Below the pieces are notes generated by a model that did no database searches, was not told where the DNA came from, and saw only the letters and a program-made list of their open reading frames with translations. From the NCBI GenBank assembly GCA_014281115.1, contig JACONQ010000008.1:2232001-2296000 (forward strand): DNA of 64,000 nucleotides. The letters are read 5' to 3'. Below are positions 1-10,720 of this stretch, piece after piece (the stretch's first letter is position 1; each line of letters begins with the position of its first letter). Source of the stretch: Laburnicola sp. R22_1 (lineage: Eukaryota; Ascomycota; Dothideomycetes; Pleosporales; Didymosphaeriaceae). Position numbers and translations under genes: made by a program.

Positions 1-582
1 GCCGTTTGTGACGTCTTCAATAGTCTCGTTCAAATTCTTGGAGATGGCTTCTCCAATTTCGATTGCTGCATGAAGACTACCACTGACGGCAAGGGTAATG
101 AGGCAGAGGTACGTGCCTGTCATCATGTGAACCACGAAGATGACGATTTCTTCCACTCCAGCGACACTAAGTTCCAACATCTTGACCAGACCGTGCACAG
201 CTTTTTCGATGCCGGCGGAGGTCATTTCGTTGACGCCGTCGGCCATGAAGTGGGGCATGGACGCCATGGAGCTGCCCATGTTCTCGACTTGGTTGCATGC
301 GCTGAGTGCTTCTCTACGAGCTGAGCTCAGGCTCGAGTTGGTGCTCGCGATTGCGAAGAGAAGGCGAACGAGGACGAGGAGGAGGAGGATGGTCCAGCGG
401 TTGATCCATATCTGCGAGAGTCTAGCTCGAAGGCCGAGGTGTGGTTTGAGGTATGGTGTTTGGTTTAGCGGAGGTCGTGGTGTTTCTTGTGGGGCGTAGT
501 TGCCTCGCATCTCATAATCGCCAGCGGACAGAGTTGGAGGTACAGCCGGGAAGGGTTGCTGTTGGTTCGCCGTGGAAGCCAT
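1..582 (-). CDS. PRM1: Plasma membrane fusion protein PRM1, N-terminal part (cut by window edge)
   Basis: The reading frame is open from ATG 582 to the window edge, giving 194 codons. A short polar head (start MASTANQQQPF) is followed by the family block LGLRARLSQIWINRW near residues 51-65, which leads into a first membrane span rich in Leu/Val (about 66-80). After it come the conserved SSARREALSACNQVENMGS and ASMPHFMADGVNEMT blocks and a second hydrophobic region (about 143-175). These match fungal PRM1, a multi-span protein that stabilises membrane merger during mating-cell or hyphal fusion. No intron is needed in this part. The rest of the protein (three further spans in the family) lies outside the window. 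Identification comes from recognised motifs, not from a search. Confidence 0.9.
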   Translation of the reverse strand, partial: MASTANQQQPFPAVPPTLSAGDYEMRGNYAPQETPRPPLNQTPYLKPHLGLRARLSQIWINRWTILLLLVLVRLLFAIASTNSSLSSARREALSACNQVENMGSSMASMPHFMADGVNEMTSAGIEKAVHGLVKMLELSVAGVEEIVIFVVHMMTGTYLCLITLAVSGSLHAAIEIGEAISKNLNETIEDVTNG

Positions 583-3500
583 AGCGAACGTGGATGGCTG
601 CGAACGCGAGGTGTGGTTGTGGGGTTGGGGAAACGGCAGATGAACGGCAGGCAACCAGCGCCAGGCAGTTGCGTTGAATATGATGCGAATATGCAGAGGT
701 GCGATAGAGGAGCGAAGTATCTGCCAGAGATGGGTATCGTAGAGGAAGGGTACGGTGGAAGGCGGAGTATGGATTACAGGCCAAGGTGGAACAATAAGAG
801 CAATAGCACAATAAAGAAAGTGAATGAAACCCGAACGCTCCAGACAATGCAACAAAGAAAGGTGACGCAGGCAGATAGTGAAAGCACGATATGGAAGAAA
901 GGGTGCGGGGAATGTATGACTTTAGTGCATTCACGCCTGCGTAGTGATTCAAACGCACAGCAAGTACGTACCGCGAGAAAGCGCAGGACGGAGCACAGGG
1001 CTCGCTGCAAGCGCCAATGGCACGGCAGAGGACGGCCTGCTCGACCAGTTTGTCCAGCAGCATATCCAGTACGTTGCGGCTCTGTTGTGGATCTGGCGAG
1101 ATCCGGTTAGGTGGGCGGCCCAGATAGGCGCCCGTGGGAGGTGGGAAAAGCTCCTAGCGACCAGTCATTCGCATGGCGGGCGGTCGGGCTGGAGAAGGCC
1201 CAGACAAGGCGCCAGGACAGTCTTCGCGCGGCGGCGACTGTTATTTCGAGCTCTTTGTGCTCGACTGGTTGTCGCGGCTCGTCTGGGCGGGCGTCCGTTG
1301 TTCACCGGCTTGCGCCCACGGGCTGCCGCTGGCGCGCAGAGGAGGCCGGCGAGGCCTCGTGACGGACCAGCGCGTCGCAGGTGGGATCGTCGTCGAGCCC
1401 AAGGGAACACACCTCTGGGGTCGGTCGGTCGTAGGCAGAGGAGGCTCGAAGCCGGAACACATGGCGGCCGCCGCCATTATGTAGGCAGGCCTCGCCGCCG
1501 CAGGGCTGCTGCGGCGGTCTGCCGTCACCTTCCCTGTTTCTGCATGTCTATGCACGCCGAGAGCCGACGTCATCGTCTTCGGACGCAGGATGCTTCGTTG
1601 AGTATTTCCATGGATCTGCATACAGTGTCTACCAAGTGCCGTCCACTCTGCGTCATGGAGACGAGACCCCGTTTCCCTTCCCGGAGCCTCTGCTGGCGCT
1701 CGACCCGCTGTCATGACGCTGGCAAAAGGCGCCCGGATGCCCAGCCGAGCTAACGGGTTGCCGCCGCACGCTGGACGCAGGCCGCTGTGAGCCAACCAAG
1801 TGCTTACCAAGCGCCTGTTTCAAACAAACTAGACGTCCGACCTCCATCCCATCTCCATTCCGATGATATCCCTCCGTGCCCTCCTCCGTCATGCCCACCA
1901 CACCGCCAGCGCCCGTGGCTCCGTTTCGAAATGCTGTTTGTGACTGTGTCAGCCTGTATATCGTGCGAGGGCCGGCCACCGTGGAGAGGCCATCCCGTGC
2001 CTGGGGCACTGCCCAGGTGGCTGGTCGTCAAGCTCTGCAATTCACTCATTATCTGCATCGTAGCTAACTAGTCCAGGTACAATATTCACATCCAGCTCGG
2101 GCTGCCCTGACGTGACCCTCGTACATGTTACCGCTTGCTCTGGATCCCTCTGGCCCATTCTCATACTCCAAACGCCATGGTCATGAAGACTGTCAGTACT
2201 CACAGCAGACCCAGCTTCGACTTGCATTTCCAGGATACATGCTCAGGCTGGATAATTATTCATCTATGACGCTTGCCTGCCTTCTTCTCAACGGTTCCTG
2301 CCTGGTATATATTGTGTGATCCCGGAGCGTGAACCTAACCACCATGCCTGGTGTTGGGAGGAGATGGAGACCCCGCCACCTCAACGCCCATTGCACGCTT
2401 TTGACCAAAAGCCCGCAGCCGAGGCTTGACCCGCCATGTTACACCCCGACGAGGGTGGGGAGTAGAAATGTAATGGACGGAGGGGGTTCGTTAGCTAAGA
2501 CCACTCTACAGGCCGTACGTAGTCTTAGCTGATAACCCCCTCCCACGTCGCCTTCCCATGTGGCCTTCTCCATATCCGCGACCTGGGCCTGGTGGTCTTC
2601 TTTGAACGTGCGCCGTCTGTACTACGCAGCTATCCTGTTCGGGTGCTCCTCCGGCTTCCTCAAGTGAACGTCAGGAGTGAATTCAACAATTATTCCTTTC
2701 CTTGTGCGGGCACGCCAGGGAAAGATGCCTCCACTTGTCTTGTTCGTTGCTTGGGCTCAACGCGTATTTTGCTTTGGTTACTCGACCAGCGCAGGGTCCA
2801 AAGCTTATTTGCGGACAGTCATTGTGGGCAACCGTGCCCAAGGTCGCGATAGCTTTCACCAGACCCCTCTGTCGGGCTGCAGCCTGGCTTTTTTTCACCC
2901 ATCGTCTCGTTGATCTCTTGCTTATATTCGCTCTCCTTCTCGACACCCCCGCTTCGACGTTATTTCTGCACTCAACTCGATTGTCCGCAACCGCTCGCCG
3001 TCAACCTTCGTCGTATCGTCGCCGAACAGCAGAGTGCTATTTTTTAACGCATACGGAACCCAATCGCTCGTCTTTCGTACTTATTGCGACCGTCGCTTCG
3101 TCTTGGATATAGAGGGTAGAGCATATCGCTAGGATCGGACCGTTAAAAGAACAGGTCACCCGAGCGCACCCCGCCGCGTGGCTCTCACAAGTCGCCGCCT
3201 GACAGATCTGTAAGTCTCTCACTTACACCAGGTGAGCTCCTTCTATTGTCCTCATTCAGGACCTTAGTCGCCGCTTGCCTGGCCCTCTTATTGTCTGCAC
3301 TAGTCTACGCTAGGTAGTATATATATTGACCATTGGTAGCCGTTACTTCCTCAATCATATCGGTACTCGCGGAAGCTCTCAAACGCGCAGGAGATCAATC
3401 ACTACATGAGATAAAGGTGGTCCTAGTAGGTATGTCATAGCTTTACAACTATTTCACAATTCTTCCTGTGGCTCTCCGCAGGAAGATTTTGTGGAATCCC

Positions 3501-4072
3501 CCATTTTCCAGCAAGATCGCCTAAGCAAACAGCTTCCTCCAAAACAGCTTGGCAGAAGGGTTTTTCAGGGAACCTGCGGGTCTTGACGCACTTCATCTGG
3601 GACGTGGTACATACGTTTGGGTGCGTTTGTCTGCCCCTCAACCCGCCCTCACGCTTTCCACTCCCATTCGTCAATGTCTCTACGGTCATTTCCGAATTGC
3701 GATATAGGAGGCCCTGGTCCTATTTCTCATTACTTAACAGCTGCGGGGTACCGCCACTTGTTCTGATTTTGGGGGGAAGCTGCACGCTGGGCCATTACAG
3801 TGTCATTCTCTGGACGTCACTAACGAACACTACCAGCAGCACCGAACTCCAGGCTTCTCAGCTGAGTACCCTCCCAATAGCTCCGAGAGCTTCACTGCCC
3901 TACATTCCAAGTGCGATTCGAGTTGCTCGTCAAATCCTCTCCTACGCGGTTGATTCCGATCCTCATCCTCAGAACACTTGCCACAGTGTCCGAGAGAAGG
4001 TGATTTGCACAGCTCATCTCTCAACGACCCACTCCCCCAAGCCTCACCCCCTCCATACCGAACAATCCTTGA
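583..4072. other. Long intergenic region with pyrimidine-rich leader
   Basis: I see no convincing gene in these 3.5 kb; the open frames at 487-1110 and 944-1753 have low-complexity Arg/Gly-rich translations typical of GC-rich noncoding DNA. From about 2,920 to 3,100 the plus strand is rich in C and T, as in fungal transcription start and 5'-leader regions. A TATA-like run is present at about 3,317-3,326. GT...AG pairs that could be leader introns occur, for example GTAAGT at about 3,211. The stretch probably holds the PRM1 promoter at the left and a long leader of the 4,073 gene at the right; both are inferences. Confidence 0.4.
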
Positions 4073-5056
4073 ATGGCGAATCGTGAGCACAACGACGGCG
4101 GAGTAGATCTGCGGGGCAGGAAGTCACCATACTCGTCGTCTTCGGAGGGTAGCGGAACGCTCCAGGGCGATAGTTCCATTGAGCCCCGCGTTGCAGATGC
4201 CGGCGGTATCACCTCTCCCATCAGCTCGACAGCTGAGGACATCTCGATGATCACCAATTCTCGCTTCTTCAAGCCTGGAGCACCCTTCCTCGTCGATTCT
4301 AGCCCGCCGGATGCTAGGTTCAGTTCCGAACAATCCAGCCCGCCCGCACCTCGCGAGCCGATGCGTCTAACGAGGTCTCGCAATGGCCCCGGTACAAACC
4401 CGTTCTCGGGCGGCGGGTATCGTAGCTCGCGCACCTGGGTGGCACCCGAGGCCCAGCACAACCAGGAATTTCTCATCATCCGCAACTCTATGCGTCGCCT
4501 CTTCAAACACAGCGATGTGGCAAAGTGGAAGCTACAAGATTATACCGCTCATCGCGAGGCCATGCTCGCATCCAAGAAGGAGGCACTCGCAAAGTCACTG
4601 AAGCAGAAGGAGCTTGAGCGCGAGCTCAGGATGCCTCAGACTGACGCCAAGGTAGGTGGGTCGCTCGAGAAGCTCATTCCCGGAGGCAAGAACCTCCGTA
4701 TGCAGGGCAATTATTCGCGTGTCCTTGGTCTGAAGACCATCTGGTGCCATGACTGGATGAACGGCAAGGACGACGAGATTGCTCCCTGGCCTTCGTTCGC
4801 AGAGATGAAGTGGGAGGGCGACGACCGCGCAAAGACAAACTGCGGCCGCTATCTTCCCCTCCCCCGCGAGCCTGGCGCACCGGGCATCCAGTGGGGCCAG
4901 CTTCAAGTCGTCGAGCAATACCCGCTCGACAGGGTCCAGTGCATCCCGACCATGGAGGACATCTACCTCCCCGTCGACGAGATCGAGGAAGACGACATTC
5001 CCAAGCTCCTAAACAAGGACCTCCTCGACGCCATTGACGCCTACCTGGAGTCCTAG
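4073..5056 (+). CDS. Conserved fungal protein of unknown function, 327 aa
   Basis: This is a single uninterrupted frame of 327 codons starting at the ATG in a CGAATCCTTGAATGGCG context. The first ~130 residues are Ser/Gly/Pro-rich and look disordered. A helical, charged stretch (about 140-195, with KEALAKSLKQKELERELRM) follows. The C-terminal third is ordered and carries WCHDWMNGKDDEIAPWPSF, KWEGDDRAKTNCGRYLPLPR and a proline-rich tail region with an acidic end. The pattern APWPS...EGDDRAKT...RYLPLPREPG resembles a family of uncharacterised Dothideomycete/Sordariomycete proteins I cannot name. There are no signal peptide, membrane spans or catalytic motif. The coding frame is convincing from its length, the lack of introns and its codon regularity; the function is unknown. 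Confidence 0.75.
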   Translation: MANREHNDGGVDLRGRKSPYSSSSEGSGTLQGDSSIEPRVADAGGITSPISSTAEDISMITNSRFFKPGAPFLVDSSPPDARFSSEQSSPPAPREPMRLTRSRNGPGTNPFSGGGYRSSRTWVAPEAQHNQEFLIIRNSMRRLFKHSDVAKWKLQDYTAHREAMLASKKEALAKSLKQKELERELRMPQTDAKVGGSLEKLIPGGKNLRMQGNYSRVLGLKTIWCHDWMNGKDDEIAPWPSFAEMKWEGDDRAKTNCGRYLPLPREPGAPGIQWGQLQVVEQYPLDRVQCIPTMEDIYLPVDEIEEDDIPKLLNKDLLDAIDAYLES

Positions 5057-7434
5057 GACCGACCCGCCACACCACACCCGTACCTCTGCTCGCGACCACC
5101 GGCAACCCGAACCAAGCATGCTCTTTCGCTTGTCTTACGCATCGATTTCCTGAACGCAGCCCGCGACTACCTCGACCATCAAAAAAAAAAGACAGAAACA
5201 AATGACAACGTGCTACATCTACTTGTCACCAAAGCCTTGACTCGTTAGCCGACGGCAATCGGTGTGTAACACTATGTGGAAGATACCATGTACTTGGGCA
5301 TGTTGGCGGTACGGTGTGATGCGGTATGGTGTGGTGTGGCGTGCGTCCGCTGTCTTTGCCTCGGAACCACATGGCACGTTTCCCTCTCCCCTTGACTTCC
5401 CTTTCATTCATCCATCCAACTCTTTTCTTTACTTACCCTGGCTTTCCGGCTTTTCCTTTGCTTATCCCGTGGCTGGAATGGTTGGTGGCTCTTTCTTTCT
5501 TTTTCCTTTGTATTCTACGATACCCCCTGGCATGTTTGGTTTTTTCTTCTTAGCTGGATATGAGAACATTGGGTCTTGGGCACAGACAAAGTTTCGACAA
5601 AGGTACCGACGAAGTTTTCGACCAGGTTACCGACACAGTTTTTCATGGAGCCCCTACCTACGGGCTACGGGGCTGAAGTCTTTGCGACATGGTTCGACTC
5701 GGCTCGGTTCGGCTCGGTTCGATGATTTGAGCTTTTTTTTCATCAGCTCAATTATGTACATCATGACTTCAGATTGCAAGTCAAGCCAAGTCGATAAAAT
5801 AAAATACATCTATATTCCAAATCATCTGCACGAGTGAAGGAACAAGTGATGTATTGACCTCTGTCTTTCTTTCTCACTTTCTTCTCCGCCCCACCCAGCG
5901 ATCTATTCATTACAGCACCATGGCACAGTACAGCACACCACAGCACGAGCACATGCTGAAAAAGCATCCTTTCGTCTACCTTGTACAGTCTGCGGGTGGA
6001 GGGTATGCGGGTTTTATTATATCGAATCAAGTGGGTCGTGCATAGACACGTAGCTTATTCATATCATCCCTTTGAGTACGTTGTTTAGGTGCTTGTGCTT
6101 GTACTTGTGCTTGTTCGTGTGCTCGTTTGGTGGGGGTAGTGCGTTTGGTTATGTTAGAATAGGAATAAAACACAGTGTAGAGATGTAGATGCGGGCGTAG
6201 AAGTGGAGATGGATGGGTAGATGGTAGAATACAAGGTGCAAGGAAGGCTGGCTCTCTTGTCCTTTGTGCTTGTCCTTGGCCTGCACTCTGAAACAAATCC
6301 CGGGTGTACGAGATAGGGCGTCGAATTGTCGCCGCGAGATGGACTTGTAGAGCGAAAGATAGAAGTAGAGGTGATCGATGTGGTCGTTTGTTTGCTAGAT
6401 AGAGTGCAGTGCGGATGCTGCAGTGTTTTAAGTCACATATCGGCCGAAAAAAAAATTCGGCTCCTCCTCTCCGACAAACATGCTGGTCGTCACACTGTGA
6501 GGTTTGAGGCTGTTTTTTGGGAGGATGGAGAGTGGGATGGGTTTGGGGAGGTTGGTCGGCGGTTGGGGGTGGTAGCTTGTGTGGGGGAGGGCTGATGGAA
6601 GGAGGAGATGGGTTGGAGGGTGGCGTGGTGCTGTGGAGGGTTTGGTTGGTGGTGTCGTTCATGCATGCGGGGGAGAAACGCGGTGGGGGTTGTGGAGGAT
6701 GATTGGCATGAGGATGCCGTTGTTAGAGACGTTGGCGGGGGTTTTTGTCTCACGGTACCTTTTCGAATCACGAGGATGACGGCGGGTTCTTTGAAAGATT
6801 GCATGAGAGGCCTTTTGCGGGTGCCGCGGGGCCTGGATACGCTGTACGGATGGCTAGGAAGACTACATGCTGCTGAAGTGAACATACTGTAGATGCTGAC
6901 AGTTGGGATCCTTCCGCTCAAGCGCAATAAATTTAGGTTGTGGGGATGGTTTGCGTGTTTGGAGACGTTGAGGCATCGAGGTGGGGTTGACTGTGAGCAG
7001 GTGGGGATGAATGGATGGATGAATGAGTCAAGACAACGAGGCATCGAGACATCAAGTCATAGAGACACCAAGATATCAGGTCGTTAAGGCAGTAAGACAT
7101 TGAGACATCAAGGCATCACGACAACAAGGCATCAAGACAACAAAGTCATCAAAACACCACGAAGATTTTCAGAGCATCGATGATGTAAAAGGAAAAAGCT
7201 TTTGTATAAAGTACATGTCATGGCCAATGTCTGTCCGAGCCTCTCACAACCAACCTCGTACAAGCCGAACCATCTACCCAGATCATCAAAGAGACAAGAT
7301 GATCTGAGACACGCAAGTAAGTGTACAAAGTGAGAGAATGTACAAAGACCAAAGCAGAGACAAGGCAAACCAAGAACCCAAAAACCATCCTACAAACTTC
7401 TCAAACCACCGAATTGACCATGCCGATATCCTCC
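5057..7434. other. Intergenic region with short simple repeats
   Basis: No gene is supported here. The 3' flank of the 4,073 gene contains an A-run at about 5,182. Local repeats are visible: GGTGTGATGCGGTATGGTGTGG-like slippage at 5,312-5,340, two near copies of a CGACAAAG/TACCGAC unit at 5,590-5,640, a tandem GGCTCGGTTC decamer at 5,698-5,722, and GTGCTTGT repeats at 6,088-6,122. A G-rich plus-strand stretch at 6,510-6,700 creates a Pro/Thr-rich open frame on the minus strand that I regard as spurious. Confidence 0.4.
7028..7158. repeat. Degenerate tandem repeat, ~9-10 bp GACATCAAG-like unit
   Basis: About a dozen imperfect copies of a unit close to GACATCAAG / GGCATCAAGACAACAAG follow one another (for example GACATCAAG, GACACCAAGATATCAGG, GACATTGAGACATCAAG, GGCATCAAGACAACAAAG). 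The array lies about 280 bp beyond the stop codon of the minus-strand gene at 7,435 and has no coding potential that I can see. Confidence 0.6.
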
Positions 7435-8577
7435 TTAATCCATCAGTCCACCACCAAAGGCAGACTCGAAGCCTTCGAGAAGGCCCTCATCTCGGAGCCT
7501 CTCCGTCACCATCTTCTTCTCCTGCACCCTCATCTTTGTGATCCTGCCATCCTTTACCCTGCTCTTCCTCTCCAGCAGGCTCTCACCACCCCGCCCGTCG
7601 GCTTTGGCACCTCCCCAGCGCTTCTTGTTCTCCGGGCGCTCCGGCCGGACACCTTTCTCGAGTTCGGAGATGACGGCGATGTCCTGCTCATCGCGGCCAA
7701 CGACGACGCAAAAGTATGGGTGCTCGGGCACCGCGAAGGCAGGCATCGACTTTCGGTGACCAGTGGTCCCGCAAAGGGTGCAACTGAAGTCGCCGGAAAG
7801 AACTACCACGACAAACAAAGTTAGCAAACCTACCAATGAAAGGGAGGAAGAGAAAGACTTACGATCCGGTTGCGGGCGCAGGGCCGCATCCTGCGCCGGC
7901 CAGATCTTGGACAAGATGTCGAGGTGTATACCCGTCACCTGTTCTGCAATGTGTGCGTCCTGGCCCTCCATAATTGCGTGGGCGCAGTTGACGGCATGAC
8001 GAGTTGCTGATCGAATTTTCTCAATCGTCGGCATGTAAGTAGCTAGTACTGGCCCGGAGACGATGGGTGTCTCTACCGTCTCCGGGCCGCAGTTCGTGGC
8101 GCAAGGCTCTGCGTCGCGAGCGACGACCACCAAGTGACCACAGGTGAGTTTGTGGGTGCGAGACCCGGCCGGGTAGCAAGGCCGGGTCTCCATCTGTGCG
8201 TTGGTGGCGAGAGGTCGCCACGGAGCCCATGGCTCCTTCGTGGTCGTGATACTGAAGTATCGATTCTGTGACTTTTTGCGGTGCAAATGGAGGTGCATTT
8301 GCTGGGGAGAAGGTGTAAGAGGAGTGCCGATGGAAGGCCAGTTGTGGGCAGCGGGGAGAGGCCTTATATAGGCGAGAGGAGCCCGGCCCGGGAGCTGGGT
8401 TGTTCCGGCAAGTGGGAGTGTAGGTGAAGAAGAGATTGTAGGTAGAGCGGAGGTGAAGGGAGGACCGGGTTGGGTTGACTCAGCAATGGAGTTAGCCGGC
8501 GGGTGGGAGATCGAAGGTGAAGAGAAGGTAGATTGAGAGAGCATGGGCAAAGAGGGGAATTGATTGAAGTTAGACAT
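7435..8577 (-). CDS. Unknown Cys-containing fungal protein, two exons, 360 aa
   Basis: Exons are 8577-7863 and 7802-7435, separated by a 60-bp intron (GTAAGT donor, GCTAAC branch site, TAG acceptor). I chose ATG 8577 (MSNFNQFPSL) because the upstream in-frame ATG at 8724 would add a leader that reads like untranslated sequence. The first ~110 residues are Ser/Pro-rich. Two Cys clusters, LTCGHLVVVARDAEPCATNC in the middle and CTLCGTTGHRKSMP just after the splice junction, could bind metal. The C-terminal ~100 residues are charged and probably helical (SELEKGVRPERPENKKRW, RLRDEGLLEGFESAF). I do not recognise the family. The intron is a multiple of three without a stop, so an unspliced product would still be in frame. 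Confidence 0.7.
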   Translation of the reverse strand: MSNFNQFPSLPMLSQSTFSSPSISHPPANSIAESTQPGPPFTSALPTISSSPTLPLAGTTQLPGRAPLAYIRPLPAAHNWPSIGTPLTPSPQQMHLHLHRKKSQNRYFSITTTKEPWAPWRPLATNAQMETRPCYPAGSRTHKLTCGHLVVVARDAEPCATNCGPETVETPIVSGPVLATYMPTIEKIRSATRHAVNCAHAIMEGQDAHIAEQVTGIHLDILSKIWPAQDAALRPQPDRKSFSSSLSLVGLLTLFVVVVLSGDFSCTLCGTTGHRKSMPAFAVPEHPYFCVVVGRDEQDIAVISELEKGVRPERPENKKRWGGAKADGRGGESLLERKSRVKDGRITKMRVQEKKMVTERLRDEGLLEGFESAFGGGLMD

Positions 8578-8990
8578 CTTGGATGATATGGTAGTGTGAG
8601 AAGTGTGTATATGGAGGTCTCTGGGGGACTTTGGTGTAAAGAATAGAGTATGAGAGACTTCTGTGAGGATGAAGAAGAGAAGATTCTGGAGGAATAATGT
8701 ACGATTATATATCCCTCTATGCAAACGACTTGATCATTAGGCCAAAAGCCGGAACCGGCGCCTGGTCTTGTGAGGCTGATAGAGCGATTGCATCTTCGTA
8801 CGCATCGGGTCATGCTTTGGGACCGAATGATCAATACCTGTTTGCAATCTAGCGTGTCTCCGTGCTCGTGGCACGGTGAGGGAGCAGGTTCGGTCAAGAA
8901 GGACTGTTTGCCGTCGGTTCACGAGGAGGATACGTTCACGAGGATACACTCAGGACTCGACCCAATGCAGGACTCGGGCAAAGGATTTCG
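8578..8990. other. Upstream region of the 8,577 gene
   Basis: No gene is visible. It holds the probable promoter of the minus-strand gene starting at 8,577 (pyrimidine-rich on the minus strand at 8,590-8,700) and a short duplicated motif CAGGACTCG at about 8,950-8,975 just before the 123-bp repeat pair. Confidence 0.35.
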
Positions 8991-9255
8991 TGTCTGATAC
9001 TAAGACCTGATAGTTAACAATAGACTATGGAAACTGTATTTACACTTTCTATTATATAGCTAGACATAACTCTCTATAACTTTATACGCATTTCAGAAGT
9101 TCACAATTCACACATAACGTTAAACTAATTCATGTCTAATACTAAGGCCTGATAGCTAACAATAGACTATAGAAACTGCATTTATACTTTCTATTATGTA
9201 GCTAGACATAACTTTCTATGACTTTGTTCGCATTTTAGAAGTTCACAATTCACAC
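8991..9255. repeat. Pair of ~122-bp direct repeats diverged by transitions
   Basis: Copy 1 is 8991-9113 and copy 2 is 9134-9255, in the same orientation with a 20-bp spacer. Both run from TGTCTRATACTAAGRCC to AGTTCACAATTCACAC. Almost every difference between the copies is a transition (C/T or G/A), with one A/T change and one single-base indel. The sequence is AT-rich relative to its surroundings and non-coding. The second copy ends 14 bp before the stop codon of the F-box gene. It could be a small mobile element remnant or a local duplication hit by RIP. Confidence 0.75.
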
Positions 9256-9268
9256 CGCATGTATGACG

Positions 9269-10720
9269 TCAGGGGCTAATTCCAATTCGACCAATAGCAA
9301 CCATTGCAGCCCTGCTCAACCCACTCCCAGGCCTCGCCTCCCAATCAATCCCCTCCCTGGCCCTCTTAAAAGCCTCCCCCACCTCCTCGGCAATCTCGCC
9401 ACACATTCCGCTTGCTCTCTCCAGATCCCCTGCCGCAAACAAGTTCTCACCGAGAGTGAGATGCGCTAGTCCAAGCACATACCAACTCCTGCCCCTCTCC
9501 TTATCGGTGAACCACTCTGCTCTGTTTGGTGGTATCAGTTCAGCGGGCAGGGAGCGGAACCAAGGGTTTGATGACGGAGATGGAGACTCGGTAGCCAGGC
9601 TAACGGCATGCGAGGCAGCGGTTTCGGCGGCGAGCAGATCGTTTGCTGCTTGCTTTCGTGTTTCGGAAAGCATAGAGGCGGAGGTGAGCCAATTAGGAGT
9701 GGAAATGAGGGCTGCGTGCTTGGAGTGCAGCGTTGTCGCGAGGGTAATTTCAGTTCGCCAGCGGAGATGCTGGATGGACCTTGTGAACGACTCTGGCTGA
9801 GAGTGCAATGTTTCTGCACGAGTAAGATACCCGTAGGTCAGGGAGATGATGGCGGCTTGGGCGTGTTGAGCCGCCGAGTCGTACTCTTTCTTCTCTCGTG
9901 CTTCGACAGCTCGGTCGGTCATGTCGCTCACAGTACTGAGCCAGGCATCGGCCTCGAAACTAACGGCCATCATCGTACTCTGCAGCCCCTCCGCGTAACC
10001 GGGAATCAAGTTCCCCTTTTCGACAGTGACGGCGCCGATATTGGTGAGAAGCCGGAACAGCTCCAGCAAATCCCCTTGCACTCTGGCAGTTTCTAACCCG
10101 TATGTATTCACGACCGCCAAAAACAGTGAATGTCCCTGCGCCCATGTGCCGGATGCACGACTCGCTTGCTCCATGAAATGTATCAGCCTTGGTAGATACT
10201 GCGCCGGGAAGATGACGCTCGCCCTCTTCTCCGCACTATTTTTCTCGACAACAGTCAATTCCATTGCGTGCGCCTTACACGCCTCCACGGCCTCTACCTC
10301 GGCAACCGAGAACAGCACACCCGAGTCCTCCAACATGGTCTTCGCATGCCGCGCATCCTTGGAATAAACCTCGAACTTGACAAACAGATTTTTCGAGTAG
10401 AAGAAGTGGCGAGTCTCCTGCGAGATCTGCTTGTTGACGTAAAAGAGTGAGGTTTGAACAGGAAAGGGAGGACGCGAGGCCTTGAAGCGCAGGACGGAGT
10501 CTTTGATGGTGTGCGTGTAGGAGACATTGGGCTTGCCGACATTGACGAGTTCGGTGTCGAGGACATGGGCGTAGATTTTGTTGCGTACGGATGCGGGGAG
10601 GTCGGTTAGGCCTAGATTCTTGGGGGTCAGGGGTTCGAGATGGGTTGCTGAGAGCTTGGAGGGGAGCTCGGCGGCGGCGTCCATGGAGTCGCGCTTTCCT
10701 GGGGAGTCCGCTTCGACCAT
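9269..10720 (-). CDS. F-box/2EXR-like protein with TPR-like C-terminal half, 483 aa
   Basis: This is one uninterrupted exon. Residues ~35-60 carry LGLTDLPASVRNKIYAHVL, the start of the F-box-like domain common in large fungal families, followed by the characteristic FPVQTSLFYVNKQISQETRHFFYSKN stretch where such proteins test 'parent cells/old records' (about 85-115). The second half is helical, with Ala-rich repeats (AREKKEYDSAAQHAQAAI; WYVLGLAHLTLGENLFAAGD) that look like degenerate tetratricopeptide units. Family members are thought to recruit substrates to SCF ubiquitin ligases, but no substrate can be inferred here. The start is ATG 10720; a second Met at residue 13 is possible. The gene is convergent with nothing and lies 3' of the PMI gene on the same strand. 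Confidence 0.75.
   Translation of the reverse strand: MVEADSPGKRDSMDAAAELPSKLSATHLEPLTPKNLGLTDLPASVRNKIYAHVLDTELVNVGKPNVSYTHTIKDSVLRFKASRPPFPVQTSLFYVNKQISQETRHFFYSKNLFVKFEVYSKDARHAKTMLEDSGVLFSVAEVEAVEACKAHAMELTVVEKNSAEKRASVIFPAQYLPRLIHFMEQASRASGTWAQGHSLFLAVVNTYGLETARVQGDLLELFRLLTNIGAVTVEKGNLIPGYAEGLQSTMMAVSFEADAWLSTVSDMTDRAVEAREKKEYDSAAQHAQAAIISLTYGYLTRAETLHSQPESFTRSIQHLRWRTEITLATTLHSKHAALISTPNWLTSASMLSETRKQAANDLLAAETAASHAVSLATESPSPSSNPWFRSLPAELIPPNRAEWFTDKERGRSWYVLGLAHLTLGENLFAAGDLERASGMCGEIAEEVGEAFKRAREGIDWEARPGSGLSRAAMVAIGRIGISP

Noticed and set aside
944..1753. 269-aa plus-strand open frame, Arg/Gly-rich
   Set aside because: Its composition mirrors CpG-rich noncoding DNA, overlapping frames on both strands are equally open, and there is no family resemblance.
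6027..6662. 211-aa minus-strand open frame, Pro/Ser/Thr-rich
   Set aside because: It is low-complexity translation of a G-rich plus-strand stretch, with no conserved block and no start or splice context.
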